NCBI GenBank assembly: GCA_958295905.1
Contig: OY282382.1
Coordinates: 1,264,001 to 1,328,000, forward strand
Direction: 5' to 3'
From: an uncultured Vicinamibacterales bacterium
GTDB taxonomy: Bacteria > Acidobacteriota > Vicinamibacteria > Vicinamibacterales > UBA8438
Length of the DNA stretch: 64,000 bases
The position numbers and the translations under genes were made by a program. The notes below the pieces were generated by a model. It worked only from the letters and a program-made list of their open reading frames with translations. It ran no database searches and was not told where the DNA came from. How positions within the stretch are numbered: position 1 is the stretch's first letter; every line of letters begins with the position of its first letter. Positions 48,609 through 57,542 of the stretch are shown in pieces.

Positions 48609-48644
48609 GCGCCAGGAGTTTCGCGCCGGCGAAACTCTTGGCGC
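48609..48644. terminator. Strong hairpin after uppP (F3 repeat, inverted copy)
   Basis: GCGCCAGGAGTTTCGC (48609-48624) pairs with GCGAAACTCTTGGCGC (48629-48644), 16 pairs with one G-T wobble and a GCCG loop. It begins 5 bp after the uppP stop. No T-tract follows. Confidence 0.6.
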
Positions 48645-48648
48645 GGCC

Positions 48649-48761
48649 GTCAGCCGCCCGTGGCGAACCCCGCGTCGCCCCGAGAGCGGCGAGGGCGCCG
48701 GCGCGCTGAAGAGCGCCCGCGGGCAAAGAACGCCCGTGCCTGACCAAGCGTGGGGGAGGGC
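48649..48761 (+). repeat. Dispersed repeat F4, copy 2 (uninterrupted)
   Basis: Matches 10976-11069 plus 11251-11282. The target of the miniature element there reads CGTGCCTGACCAA here without insertion. With the F3 hairpin it fills the first part of the 424-bp uppP-hppA gap. Confidence 0.65.
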
Positions 48762-48867
48762 GCCTATCGGGGATGGGCAACCGACGAACAACGCAGTCAG
48801 ACGGGATGCATCGCCGCTCGAAGGCACCGGGGACTGTCGCCACGGCGTGTCCGGCCGCGCGGCCGGC

Positions 48868-48896
48868 TTGACAGCGGCACGGTCGGCTGCTAGCTT
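48868..48896 (+). promoter_or_regulatory. Sigma-70-type promoter for hppA
   Basis: TTGACA (48868-48873), 17-bp spacer, TAGCTT (48891-48896). The hppA ATG is 131 bp downstream, leaving a leader of about 125 nt in which I see no known motif. Confidence 0.6.
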
Positions 48897-49027
48897 TTCG
48901 CGTCCCCCGAACGGCCGCTCCGTCGGCGGCAGTGGATTTCGGGGCGCGTCACCCGCCGCGTCGGGTGGGGCCGCCCCCCGCGTTGGATTCGCCCGCAGGC
49001 TGGAAGGTACGAAACTCCAAGGTCAAG

Positions 49028-51136
49028 ATGGACAACTCACTCTACGTGCTCCTCGGGGTCGGCGCGCCGGTTGCCGCCGCCCTCTTCGCGCTCTCCCTGA
49101 TCCGCACCATCAACGCCCACGATGCCGGCACCGAGCGCATGCAGCAGATCGCGGCGCTGATCCGCCGCGGCGCGATGGCTTTCCTGCGGACCGAGTACAG
49201 CGTCCTGGCGGTGTTCGTCGTCGTCATGTTCGGCGTTCTCGTCTTGTTCCTGCCGGGCAACGCCTTCCTCGTCGGCGTCAGCTTTCTCGTCGGTGCGCTC
49301 CTGTCCGCGACCGCGGGGTGGATCGGTATGCGCACCGCCACCGGCGCCGCGGTGCGGACCACCGCGGCGGCCCGGACCAGTCTCGCCGGCGCCCTGCGCG
49401 TGGCGTTCTCGAGCGGGGCGGTCATGGGCCTGACCGTGGTCGCGCTCGGCACCCTGGGCATCGCCCTCCTGTACTGGCTGTACGGCGGCCTCGACGGCCG
49501 GGGGCCGTCCGCCGTCGGGTCGCTGCTCGGGATGTCGCTCGGGGCGTCGTCCATCGCGCTGTTCGCGCGGGTCGGCGGGGGCATCTTCACCAAGGCGGCG
49601 GACGTCGCCGGCGATCTGTCCGGCAAGGTCGAGGCGGGCATTCCCGAGGACGATCCCCGCAACCCCGCGACCATCGCCGACAGCGTGGGCGACAACGTCG
49701 GGGACGTGGCGGGCATGGGGGCCGACCTGTTCGAGTCCTACGTGGGCAGCATCATCTCCGCGGTGGCGCTGGCGTGGGCCCTCACCGCGGCCACCGCGTC
49801 CGATCTGTGGGGCGTCGGCGAGAGCGGCTTCCTCGCCCTGCAGGCCGACCTCGCGGTGTTCCCCGTGCTGCTGGCCGGCATCGGCATCGTCGCCTCGATC
49901 CTCGGGACGTTCACGGTGCGGACCGACGACGAGAGCAAGGTGCAGGGGGCGCTGCTCCGCGGACTCGTCGTGGCGTCGATCATCGTCATCATCGGCGCCG
50001 CGGTCCTGATCAACGCCACCACCGTCCCCTGGGCGGTCATGGGTTGCGTGGTGTTCGGGGTCGTGGCGGGGGTGGTCATCGGGAAGCTCACCGAGTACTA
50101 CACCGGCAAGGACAAGCCGCCGGCCGGCCACATCGCCCAGCAGTCGGAGACCGGCCCGGCCACCAACATCATCGCGGGCCTCGGCGTCGGCATGATGTCG
50201 TGCGGCTACCCGGTGCTCGTCGTCTGCTTCGCCATCTTCTTCAGCTACCAGCTCGGCGAGCTCTACGGCATCGCCATCGCCGCCGTCGGCATGCTGTCGA
50301 CGCTCGGGATCAGCCTCGGGGTGGACGCCTACGGGCCGGTCGCGGACAACGCCGGGGGCATCGCCGAGATGAGCCGGTGCGAGCCGTACGTGCGCGACCG
50401 CACCGACGCCCTCGACGCGGTGGGCAACACCACCGCGGCGATGGGCAAGGGCTTCGCCATCGGGTCCGCCGCCCTCACCGCCCTCGCCCTGTTCTCGACG
50501 TTCCAGGCGACGGCGGCCGACAACGTGGCCCGGGCCGGCGGGGCCGGCGCGTTCGATCCGCGGCACCTGAGCCTCGAGCTGACGAACCCCAACGTGCTGA
50601 TCGGCATGTTCATCGGCGGCATGCTGCCGTTCATCTTCTCGGCGATGACGATGAACGCGGTGGGCCGGTCGGCGAACGAGATGATCGAGGAGGTCCGGCG
50701 GCAGTTCCGCAGCATCCCCGGGCTGATCGAAGGGAACGCCGAGCCGGACTCGGCGCGGTGCGTGGCCATCTCCACCCGTTCGGCCATCAAGGAGATGATT
50801 CTCCCCGGCCTCCTCGCGGTGACCGCGCCGGTGGCGACCGGTTTCGTGCTCGGGGTGGCCGGCCTCGGCGGGTTGCTCGGCGGCGCGCTCGTGACCGGCG
50901 TCCTGATGGCCCTGATGATGGCCAACGCGGGCGGCGTGTGGGACAACGCGAAGAAGCTGATCGAGGAGGGCCACCACGGGGGCAAGGGCTCGGAGCCGCA
51001 CAAGGCGGCCGTCATCGGCGACACCGTGGGCGATCCGTTCAAGGATACGGCGGGGCCGAGCCTCAACATCCTCATCAAGCTGATGACCATCGTCGCCGTC
51101 ATTTTCGTGCCGCTCGTCGTCGCGTGGATGCGTTAG
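49028..51136 (+). CDS. hppA: Membrane-bound pyrophosphatase HppA (potassium-dependent type)
   Basis: Ion-pumping pyrophosphatase that couples PPi hydrolysis to H+ or Na+ export. 702 residues, about 16 membrane segments. Catalytic motifs: GGGIFTKAADVAGDLSGKVE, the Asp-rich DDPRNPATIADSVGDNVGDVAG, and C-terminal GDTVGDPFKDTAGPS. GNTTAAMGKGFAIGS carries Ala where potassium-independent enzymes have Lys, so K+ dependence is expected; the pumped ion cannot be decided by eye. Start ATG 49028 (MDNSLYVLLG). Confidence 0.95.
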   Translation: MDNSLYVLLGVGAPVAAALFALSLIRTINAHDAGTERMQQIAALIRRGAMAFLRTEYSVLAVFVVVMFGVLVLFLPGNAFLVGVSFLVGALLSATAGWIGMRTATGAAVRTTAAARTSLAGALRVAFSSGAVMGLTVVALGTLGIALLYWLYGGLDGRGPSAVGSLLGMSLGASSIALFARVGGGIFTKAADVAGDLSGKVEAGIPEDDPRNPATIADSVGDNVGDVAGMGADLFESYVGSIISAVALAWALTAATASDLWGVGESGFLALQADLAVFPVLLAGIGIVASILGTFTVRTDDESKVQGALLRGLVVASIIVIIGAAVLINATTVPWAVMGCVVFGVVAGVVIGKLTEYYTGKDKPPAGHIAQQSETGPATNIIAGLGVGMMSCGYPVLVVCFAIFFSYQLGELYGIAIAAVGMLSTLGISLGVDAYGPVADNAGGIAEMSRCEPYVRDRTDALDAVGNTTAAMGKGFAIGSAALTALALFSTFQATAADNVARAGGAGAFDPRHLSLELTNPNVLIGMFIGGMLPFIFSAMTMNAVGRSANEMIEEVRRQFRSIPGLIEGNAEPDSARCVAISTRSAIKEMILPGLLAVTAPVATGFVLGVAGLGGLLGGALVTGVLMALMMANAGGVWDNAKKLIEEGHHGGKGSEPHKAAVIGDTVGDPFKDTAGPSLNILIKLMTIVAVIFVPLVVAWMR

Positions 51137-51195
51137 TTTGGAGGGAGTCGCGTCAGCGAAGCGCTCCCGACGCGGCCGCGGGTCGCGCAGTTGGG

Positions 51196-51224
51196 TTGAC
51201 ACCGTTTCGGTGTCTGCGTATAAT
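51196..51224 (+). promoter_or_regulatory. Perfect consensus sigma-70 promoter for tonB-exbBDD
   Basis: TTGACA (51196-51201), exactly 17 bp, TATAAT (51219-51224). A transcript starting near 51231 would have a leader of about 50 nt before the GTG at 51281. Confidence 0.85.
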
Positions 51225-51280
51225 GCGCGCTTCTCATTGTGGAGCGATCACCCCCAAGGGGGGGGCGCAGGAGGTTGCCT

Positions 51281-51994
51281 GTGGCTGCAGGTCAGATGTT
51301 CGGTGAAATCGCGAATCCGTCGATCAAGATCGGTGCCCAGAAGTGGTATACGGTGCCGGTCTCGATCCTCGCGCACGTGGTGGCGATCGCCGCCGTGTTG
51401 ATCGTGCCGTTGCTGGCGGCGGAGGCACTGCCGCAGGTGCCGTCGATGATGGCGTTCGTGGCGGCGCCGCCCCCGCCGCCCCCGCCGCCCCCGCCGCCCC
51501 CGCCGCCGGCCGCACAGGCGGTGGAAGCGCCGGTCGTCGACGTGAACCCCAACGCCGCACCGATCGAGGCCCCGGCGCAGATTGCCCCGGAGACCGGCTT
51601 CGACCTGTCCAGCGTGCAGGGCGTCGAAGGGGGCATCGCCGGCGGCGTCGTGGGCGGCATCGTCGGCGGGCTGCTGCAGGCCCCGCCCCCGCCGCCCCCG
51701 CCGCCCGAGCCGGTCCGCGTCGGCGGCAACATCCAGGCGCCGACGAAGGTGACCAACGTCGATCCGCGGTATCCCCCGGTCGCGCAGGCCGCACGGGTCC
51801 AGGGCATCGTCATTCTCGAGGCGGTCATCGCCGGCGACGGTCGGGTGACCGACGTGAAGGTGCTGCGTTCGGTGCCGCTGCTCGACGAGGCGGCCATCGA
51901 GGCGGTCCGGCAGTGGACGTACACGCCGACGTTGCTCAACGGCGTGGCGGTTCCCGTCATCATGACGGTCACGGTGAACTTCCAGTTGCGGTAG
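51281..51994 (+). CDS. tonB: TonB-family energy transducer
   Basis: Couples the ExbB-ExbD motor to outer-membrane receptors. 237 residues from a GTG at 51281, chosen because AGGAGG (51269-51274) is 6 bases upstream; the ATG at 51296 is too far from it. One membrane segment (about 25-45, VSILAHVVAIAAVLIVPLLA), a run of 14 prolines (about 62-75), a Gly-rich stretch, a second run of 8 prolines, then the TonB C-terminal domain (VDPRYPPVAQAARVQGIVIL, VRQWTYTPTLLNGVAV). It heads the exbB-exbD-exbD operon. Confidence 0.92.
   Translation: MAAGQMFGEIANPSIKIGAQKWYTVPVSILAHVVAIAAVLIVPLLAAEALPQVPSMMAFVAAPPPPPPPPPPPPPPAAQAVEAPVVDVNPNAAPIEAPAQIAPETGFDLSSVQGVEGGIAGGVVGGIVGGLLQAPPPPPPPPEPVRVGGNIQAPTKVTNVDPRYPPVAQAARVQGIVILEAVIAGDGRVTDVKVLRSVPLLDEAAIEAVRQWTYTPTLLNGVAVPVIMTVTVNFQLR
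51461..51512 (+). repeat. CCGCCC-type microsatellite in tonB
   Basis: Near-perfect hexamer repeats encode the proline run. Unit gain or loss would change spacer length without shifting frame. Confidence 0.7.
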
Positions 51995-52086
51995 CGCGGC
52001 GCTCGTAGGACGGGTCATGTGGGCGGCGGCGCGCCGACAGCCGGCGCGCCGCGGCTCGACGAATTGAAACGCAGGTAGGAGGCACA

Positions 52087-52758
52087 ATGGATCTTCTGGA
52101 ACTCTGGGAACAGATGGGTTTGGCCGTCAAGACCCTCATGCTGGTGCTGGCGCTGATGTCGATGTGGTCGATGGGCGTCTTCTTCGAGCGGCTGTTCACC
52201 TTCACGCAGGCCGGCAAGCAGTCGAAGGCCTTCGCGCCGCAGGTGGCCAAGCACCTGAAGGACAGTCATCTGAAGGACGCCATCGCCGTCTCGCAGTCCA
52301 AGAACTACAAGTACAGCCATCTCGGAAAAGTCGTTCTGGCCGGCCTGCAGGAGTACCAGTTCCAGAAGGACGCCGGGGTCGATCTGAACCGCGACGATCT
52401 GATCGACAGCGTGCGCCGGGCCATCCAGCGCGCCGCCGCCCTGACCGCGGCCGACCTCAAGAAGGGCATGGGGGGGCTGGCGACCATCGGGGCGACCGCC
52501 GTGTTCGTCGGCCTGCTCGCGACCACCCTCGGCGTCATCAACGCGTTCCAGGGCATCGCGGCCACCGGGTCGGGCGGTCTGGGCGCGGTGTCCGCCGGTA
52601 TCGCGGAAGCGCTCGTCGGAACCGCGGTCGGGCTGTTCGTGGCGATCCCCGCAGTGTGGTTCTACAACTACCTCACAGGGCGCATCGAGTTCTTCAACGT
52701 CGAGATGGACAACTCGTCGTCCGAGCTCGTCGACTACTTCATCAAGAATGCCGACTAG
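52087..52758 (+). CDS. exbB: MotA/TolQ/ExbB proton channel protein
   Basis: 223 residues, three membrane segments (about 15-33, 135-160, 172-195). The channel signature GLLATTLGVINAFQGIA and the GIAEALVGTAVGLFVAIPAVWFYN stretch are intact. GGAGG precedes the ATG at 52087. It forms the motor with the two ExbD proteins that follow and drives TonB. Confidence 0.94.
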   Translation: MDLLELWEQMGLAVKTLMLVLALMSMWSMGVFFERLFTFTQAGKQSKAFAPQVAKHLKDSHLKDAIAVSQSKNYKYSHLGKVVLAGLQEYQFQKDAGVDLNRDDLIDSVRRAIQRAAALTAADLKKGMGGLATIGATAVFVGLLATTLGVINAFQGIAATGSGGLGAVSAGIAEALVGTAVGLFVAIPAVWFYNYLTGRIEFFNVEMDNSSSELVDYFIKNAD

Positions 52759-52855
52759 GGGATGCGGTAACCGTACCGAGGGCCGGACACGACCGCGCGG
52801 CGCGCGGTCGTGTCCGGTCATCCGGTGACACCCGAGCGGACCGAGGAGATCACCC

Positions 52856-53302
52856 ATGGGAATGCAAGTAGGCGAAAAATCGGGTGCGATGAATTCGGAG
52901 ATCAACATCACGCCGCTGGCCGACGTGATGTTGGTGCTGCTGATCATCGTCATGCTGATCGCGCCCCTGTTGCAGAAGGGCGTCGACGTGACCCTGCCCG
53001 AAGCCGCGAACACGACGGACAAGCCCGAGAACGACACGCAAACGGTCCTCGCGGTGACCGCGGACGGCCGCTTCTACGTCGACAGCACCCAGACCACCGA
53101 GCAGGAACTGCTGACGACGGTGCAGAGCGTGCTGGAGCGGAAGTTCGAGCAAATCGTGCTGATCAAGGCCGATCAGGACGCCCAGTACGCCGATGTCATG
53201 TCTGTGCTCGACCGTCTGCAGCGCGCCGGCATCGAGGACATCGGCCTGATTACCGAACGGAAGGTGGGCAGCGGCGGGGGCTCTGCCGGAGGAGGCGAGT
53301 AG
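52856..53302 (+). CDS. exbD: ExbD/TolR-family protein 1
   Basis: 148 residues with one membrane segment (about 20-42). The proton-carrying Asp lies in INITPLADVMLVLLIIVM. The periplasmic domain ends in a Gly-rich tail. GAGGAG lies before the ATG. First of two tandem exbD genes, as often found in Acidobacteriota and myxobacteria. Confidence 0.93.
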   Translation: MGMQVGEKSGAMNSEINITPLADVMLVLLIIVMLIAPLLQKGVDVTLPEAANTTDKPENDTQTVLAVTADGRFYVDSTQTTEQELLTTVQSVLERKFEQIVLIKADQDAQYADVMSVLDRLQRAGIEDIGLITERKVGSGGGSAGGGE

Positions 53303-53305
53303 TCC

Positions 53306-53767
53306 ATGGCCAAGAAGCATCACGGCGCGGAGACGGTCGTCTCGGCCGAGCAGCCGCACTCCAACGCGGACATCAACATCACGCCGTTTATCGATGTGCT
53401 GCTCGTGCTGATCGTCATCTTCCTGGCGGCGCTGCCCCTGTCCCAGCGGGGACTCGACATCAATCTCCCGCTCGAGACCCAGGGCTCGACCGAGGCGGCG
53501 GCGGACTCCAGCCAGATCGTGCTGCAGTACACGGCTGACCGCGTGATTTCCGTGAACCAGCAGCCGGTGCCGATTCAGCGGCTCGAGTCGGAGCTCCGCG
53601 GCATCTTCGAGCAGCGCCGCGAGAAGACGATGTTCATCGCCGGGGCCGGCAACCTGCGCTATGGCGAGATCATCGAGGTGATCGACGCGGCCAAAGGTGC
53701 CGGAGTCACCAAGGTGGGCATCGTCACCGAGGCTATGCGCAGGGCCGGCGGGGCCGACGCGCTGTAG
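53306..53767 (+). CDS. exbD: ExbD/TolR-family protein 2
   Basis: 153 residues with INITPFIDVLLVLIVIFLAA carrying the channel Asp. It starts 3 bp after exbD1 behind GGAGG, so translation is coupled. Sequence is clearly different from ExbD1, so this is an old paralogue rather than a recent copy; the two may form a heteromer. Confidence 0.93.
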   Translation: MAKKHHGAETVVSAEQPHSNADINITPFIDVLLVLIVIFLAALPLSQRGLDINLPLETQGSTEAAADSSQIVLQYTADRVISVNQQPVPIQRLESELRGIFEQRREKTMFIAGAGNLRYGEIIEVIDAAKGAGVTKVGIVTEAMRRAGGADAL

Positions 53768-53803
53768 AAGACCGATTACCGCAGTTCCGTTGTTCGGAAG
53801 TCG

Positions 53804-53833
53804 AGGCGCGGCATGTGCGAGCATGCCGCGCCT
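53804..53833 (+). terminator. Terminator-like hairpin after the tonB operon
   Basis: AGGCGCGGCATG (53804-53815) and CATGCCGCGCCT (53822-53833), a perfect 12-bp stem with a 6-nt loop, then ATTGCG. Located 37 bp after exbD2. Confidence 0.7.
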
Positions 53834-53909
53834 ATTGCGTACGGGAGGCGGCCGGCGGCCCCGGAGAGCCGCCGGCGCGAATCGGCAAGCGACCCGCGGA
53901 CCCGGACCC

Positions 53910-53939
53910 TTGACTTGGCGCTTTTGACGCCACTATACT
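53910..53939 (+). promoter_or_regulatory. Sigma-70 promoter for the TPR lipoprotein gene
   Basis: TTGACT (53910-53915), 18-bp spacer, TATACT (53934-53939). The predicted leader is about 200 nt with a few small dyads but no recognisable riboswitch. With the hairpin at 53804 this accounts for the 378-bp gap. Confidence 0.65.
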
Positions 53940-54145
53940 GATCCGCCTTTCGTGGGCTTCGACACGTTCCGGCCTGACATGGGACGCGCCTGAAGGCCTG
54001 CGGCCGGATATCCGTTTCCGAACCGGAGCAAGAACCCGGCAGTCGGCGTCTAATCGTTGAAGACAGCGCCCGGCATTGACGACTGCGCCCACCAGATTCG
54101 GCGCAGGGAGACGTCACGACCGAACGGTGATTGAAGGGGACCGTC

Positions 54146-55096
54146 ATGCACATCCGATCGCTCGCCATCAGACTCGCTCTCGTTACCCTCGTGGCTCTAT
54201 CGACGACATCCTGTTACATGTTGGACCAGCTCCGCGCGTTGCGGGTCATCAAGGATGCGCACACGCAGTATCAACGGGCCGACTACGAGGCCGCCGCGGA
54301 GCTGTACGAGGAAGTCCTGGCCAACGACCCCAACCTCGTCGAGGCCTACTTCTATCTGGCCAACAGCTACGACCAGCAGTTCCGGCCGGCCTTGCGGGGC
54401 GAGCCGGAGAACGATCGGATGCTCGATCTCGCTATCGAGAACTACATCCTGTCGGCCGAACGTCAGACCTACCTGGAGCTCCAGACGCTGTCGCTGCAAT
54501 ATCTGGTGGCCGCCTACGGTCCCGACAAGGCCAACGATCCGGCCTCCTCGGAGCCGGTGCTGCAGACGATGATAGAGACCGATCCAGAGAATCCGGAGAA
54601 CTACTACGCCCTGGCCAGGCTCTACGAGGACTCGGGGCTCTACACCGAGGCCGAGGAAGTGCTGCTGCAGGTCACGACGGAGCGGTCCGAGGATCCCACC
54701 GCGTATCTGCAGTTGGCGGGGTTCTACCGGCGCAACGAACAGTTCGAACAGACGATCGAGGCGGTTCGCCGTCGCGCCGAGCTCGAGCCCGACAACCCGG
54801 AGGCGTACTACACCATCTCTACCTACTACTGGGAGAAGGCGTTCCGCGATTTCACGCTGGACGACGACCAGGAGATGGAGTACGTCACGCTCGGCATCGC
54901 CGAAGCGGACAAGGCCCTCGAACTGAATCCCGACTATATCGAGGCCCTGACCTACAAGAACATCCTGCTGCGAATGCAGGCCAACCTCACGAGCAACGTC
55001 CGCGAACGGCGGGATCTGATCGATTTGGCGGACGAGCTGCGTGACCGCGCCCAGGAGCTGCAGGATCTGCGGAGCGGCGCCGCCGGCGGCAACTAG
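54146..55096 (+). CDS. TPR-repeat lipoprotein
   Basis: 316 residues. The signal (MHIRSLAIRLALVTLVALS) ends at TTSC, a weak lipobox, so lipid attachment is probable but not sure. At least five TPR units follow (for example AHTQYQRADYEAAAELYEEV, PENYYALARLYEDSGLYTEA, EALTYKNILLRM). Similar proteins with long acidic TPRs scaffold envelope complexes; no specific partner is suggested here. GAAGGGGA precedes the ATG at 54146. A strong hairpin follows the gene. Confidence 0.82.
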   Translation: MHIRSLAIRLALVTLVALSTTSCYMLDQLRALRVIKDAHTQYQRADYEAAAELYEEVLANDPNLVEAYFYLANSYDQQFRPALRGEPENDRMLDLAIENYILSAERQTYLELQTLSLQYLVAAYGPDKANDPASSEPVLQTMIETDPENPENYYALARLYEDSGLYTEAEEVLLQVTTERSEDPTAYLQLAGFYRRNEQFEQTIEAVRRRAELEPDNPEAYYTISTYYWEKAFRDFTLDDDQEMEYVTLGIAEADKALELNPDYIEALTYKNILLRMQANLTSNVRERRDLIDLADELRDRAQELQDLRSGAAGGN

Positions 55097-55131
55097 ACCG
55101 CCGGGCCGGGATCTCGGCTTCCACCCTCCGG

Positions 55132-55167
55132 GCCGGGTGCGGTCTTCCTGGGAAGACCGCACCCGGC
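55132..55167 (+). terminator. Terminator-like hairpin after the TPR lipoprotein gene
   Basis: GCCGGGTGCGGTCTTC (55132-55147) and GAAGACCGCACCCGGC (55152-55167), a perfect 16-bp stem with CTGG loop, followed by TTCGTC. Confidence 0.75.
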
Positions 55168-55201
55168 TTCGTCATGTACGGGGTCGCCCCGGAGTTTCTC
55201 G

Positions 55202-57355
55202 ATGATCAGCTTCGACACCCTGATCGACAAGGCCCGCGCCTCCAACCCGAACGCGGACACCGACCTGCTCCGCCGCGCCTACGACTTCTCCGCGGCCGAG
55301 CACGCCGGCCAGAAGCGGCGGTCCGGCGAGCCCTACCTGATCCACCCCCTCGAAGTCGCCTCCCTGGTCGCGGACATGCGGCTCGACGACGTGGCGATTG
55401 CCGCGGGGCTGCTCCACGACGTCGTCGAGGACACGCTGACCACGATTGAGCGCGTGCGCGAGCTGTTCGGAACGGACGTCGCCCACGTCGTGGAAGGGGT
55501 GACCAAGATCAGCTCGATCTCCTTTTCCTCGAGCGAGGAGCGGCAGGCGGAGAACTTCCGCAAGATGCTGCTCGCCATGGTCGACGACATCCGCGTCATC
55601 CTCGTGAAGCTCGCCGACCGGCTCCACAACATGCGCACGCTCGATCACCTGGCGGAGGCGCGCCGCCTGATCATCGCGCAGGAGACCCTCGACATCTACG
55701 CCCCCATCGCCCACCGGCTGGGCATGAAGAAGGTCAAGGACGAGCTGCAGGATCTGGCGTTCAGGCACCTCGATCCCAGGAGCTACGAGACGACGCGGGC
55801 CTGGGTGGAGCGGCGCCGGAAGGCCACCCGGCGGGCCGTCCAGGGGTTGCGCGAGACCATTGAGCGGACGCTGGCCGAGCACCGCATCCCGTTCGACCGT
55901 ATCGAGTCGCGCATCAAGCGGCTCTACGGCATTCATCAGAAGATGAAACGGCAGCGCATCCCTCTGGAGCAGGTCTACGACCTCATCGCGCTCCGGGTCA
56001 TCACCACGTCGGTCCGGGACTGCTACGCGGTGCTCGGCGTCATCCACCAGACCTGGTCGCCGGTGCCGGGCCGGTTCAAGGACTTCATCGCGATGCCCCA
56101 GGCGAACCGGTACCAGTCGCTGCACACCTCCGTCGTCAGCGATCGGGGAGTCCCGTTCGAGGTGCAGATCCGGACCGAGGCGATGCACGCGGTGGCCGAA
56201 AACGGCATCGCCGCGCACTGGAAGTACAAGGAGGGGCGGATCGGGGTGAACCCGGACGAGCAGCACTTCGCCTGGCTGCGGCAGTTGCTCGAGTTTCAGC
56301 AGGAGCTGCGCGATCCGGGAGAGTTCATCCAGAACCTGAAGATCAACCTCTACCCCGACGAGGTCTACACGTTCACCCCCAAGGGCGAGGTCAAGGCGCT
56401 GCCGCGGGGCGCCACGCCGATCGACTTCGCCTACAGCATCCATACCGACGTCGGTCACCAGTGCGTGGGGGCGCGGGTGAACGGCCGGATGGTGCCCGTG
56501 CGCACGCGGCTCGCGAGCGGCGACATCGTCGAGGTGGTGACCGCGCCCGGACACACCCCGAGCCGCGACTGGCTCAACATCGTCGTCACCCCCCGCGCCC
56601 GCAACAAGATCAAGCACTTCATCCATGCGGAGGAGAAGCTGCGCGCCGTCGAGCTGGGCCGGAAGCTCTTCGACAAGGAGCTGCGGCGGTTCAACCTGAG
56701 CGCGAAGTCGGTGCTGGCGCCGGAGTCCGTCAGCCGGGTGGCGGCGGAGTTCGGATCGCAGCGGAGCGACGATCTGTTCGCGGCCGTCGGCTACGGCAAG
56801 GTGCCGGCGCGGTCCGTGCTCGACAAGCTCGTGCCGCGGGAGCTGGAGGAGTCCGCCGCCTCGTCGATCGGTACGGTCGTCCGCAGGGTGCTGCGTTCCG
56901 GCGGGGACAAGGTCAAGGTTCGCGGGTTCGACGACTTGTTGGTCTTCCGCGCCCGGTGCTGCAACCCGATACGGGGAGAGAAGATCGTCGGCTACGTGAC
57001 GCGGGGCAAGGGGGTCTCGGTGCACGCGGCCCGATGTCCCAACGTGCTCAATCTCCTGTACGACCCCGAGCGGCGGATCGACGTGATTTGGGACAAGAAG
57101 GCCGACGAGAACGGCTTCGTGGTCCAGCTCGGGATCCAGGTGGAGGACCGGCAGGGGATTCTGGCCGATGTCACGTCGAAGATCGCCGGGCTCAGGACCA
57201 ACGTCCTCAAAATCGAGGCGACCACCACCGATCATCACGGACGGATCAGCGTCACCGTCGAGATCACCGACATGAAGCATCTGCAGCGCATCATCAAGGT
57301 GATCCGCGGCGTCTCGGGCGTGCTCGAGGTCGAGCGGATGATGCGCCAGGGGTAA
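55202..57355 (+). CDS. RelA/SpoT bifunctional (p)ppGpp synthetase/hydrolase
   Basis: 717 residues with four domains in order: HD hydrolase (about 20-180; RSGEPYLIHPLEVA and GLLHDVVEDT intact, so hydrolase competent), synthetase (about 220-345; YDLIALRVIT and AMPQANRYQSLHTSV), TGS (about 385-445; DEVYTFTPKGEVKALPRGATPIDFAYSIHTDVG) and a C-terminal ACT domain (about 640-715). This is the usual single long RSH of many bacteria. GGAG lies upstream of the ATG at 55202. Confidence 0.96.
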   Translation: MISFDTLIDKARASNPNADTDLLRRAYDFSAAEHAGQKRRSGEPYLIHPLEVASLVADMRLDDVAIAAGLLHDVVEDTLTTIERVRELFGTDVAHVVEGVTKISSISFSSSEERQAENFRKMLLAMVDDIRVILVKLADRLHNMRTLDHLAEARRLIIAQETLDIYAPIAHRLGMKKVKDELQDLAFRHLDPRSYETTRAWVERRRKATRRAVQGLRETIERTLAEHRIPFDRIESRIKRLYGIHQKMKRQRIPLEQVYDLIALRVITTSVRDCYAVLGVIHQTWSPVPGRFKDFIAMPQANRYQSLHTSVVSDRGVPFEVQIRTEAMHAVAENGIAAHWKYKEGRIGVNPDEQHFAWLRQLLEFQQELRDPGEFIQNLKINLYPDEVYTFTPKGEVKALPRGATPIDFAYSIHTDVGHQCVGARVNGRMVPVRTRLASGDIVEVVTAPGHTPSRDWLNIVVTPRARNKIKHFIHAEEKLRAVELGRKLFDKELRRFNLSAKSVLAPESVSRVAAEFGSQRSDDLFAAVGYGKVPARSVLDKLVPRELEESAASSIGTVVRRVLRSGGDKVKVRGFDDLLVFRARCCNPIRGEKIVGYVTRGKGVSVHAARCPNVLNLLYDPERRIDVIWDKKADENGFVVQLGIQVEDRQGILADVTSKIAGLRTNVLKIEATTTDHHGRISVTVEITDMKHLQRIIKVIRGVSGVLEVERMMRQG

Positions 57356-57370
57356 CGACGGCGATGATTT

Positions 57371-57542
57371 CCGGGGCAGGCGTCCGCTGGCGTGGAACGG
57401 CGCGGATTCCTGGCGGGTTGGTCGGGCGGTGAGCGGAGCCGTAGGCGACGCTCTCCGGGGCAGGAATCTGCGGTGTGGAACGGCGCGGATTCCTGGCGGG
57501 TTGGTCGGGCGGTGAGCGGAGCCGCAGGCGACGCTCTCCGGG
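57371..57542 (+). repeat. Repeat family F2, two tandem copies (84-bp period)
   Basis: Units start at 57371 and 57455 (CCGGGGCAGG, then GGAACGGCGCGGATTCCTGG, then GGCGACGCTCTCCGGG). They fill the rsh-ridA gap. The trailing CCGGGCTAGG supplies the ridA stop codon on the minus strand. Confidence 0.85.
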
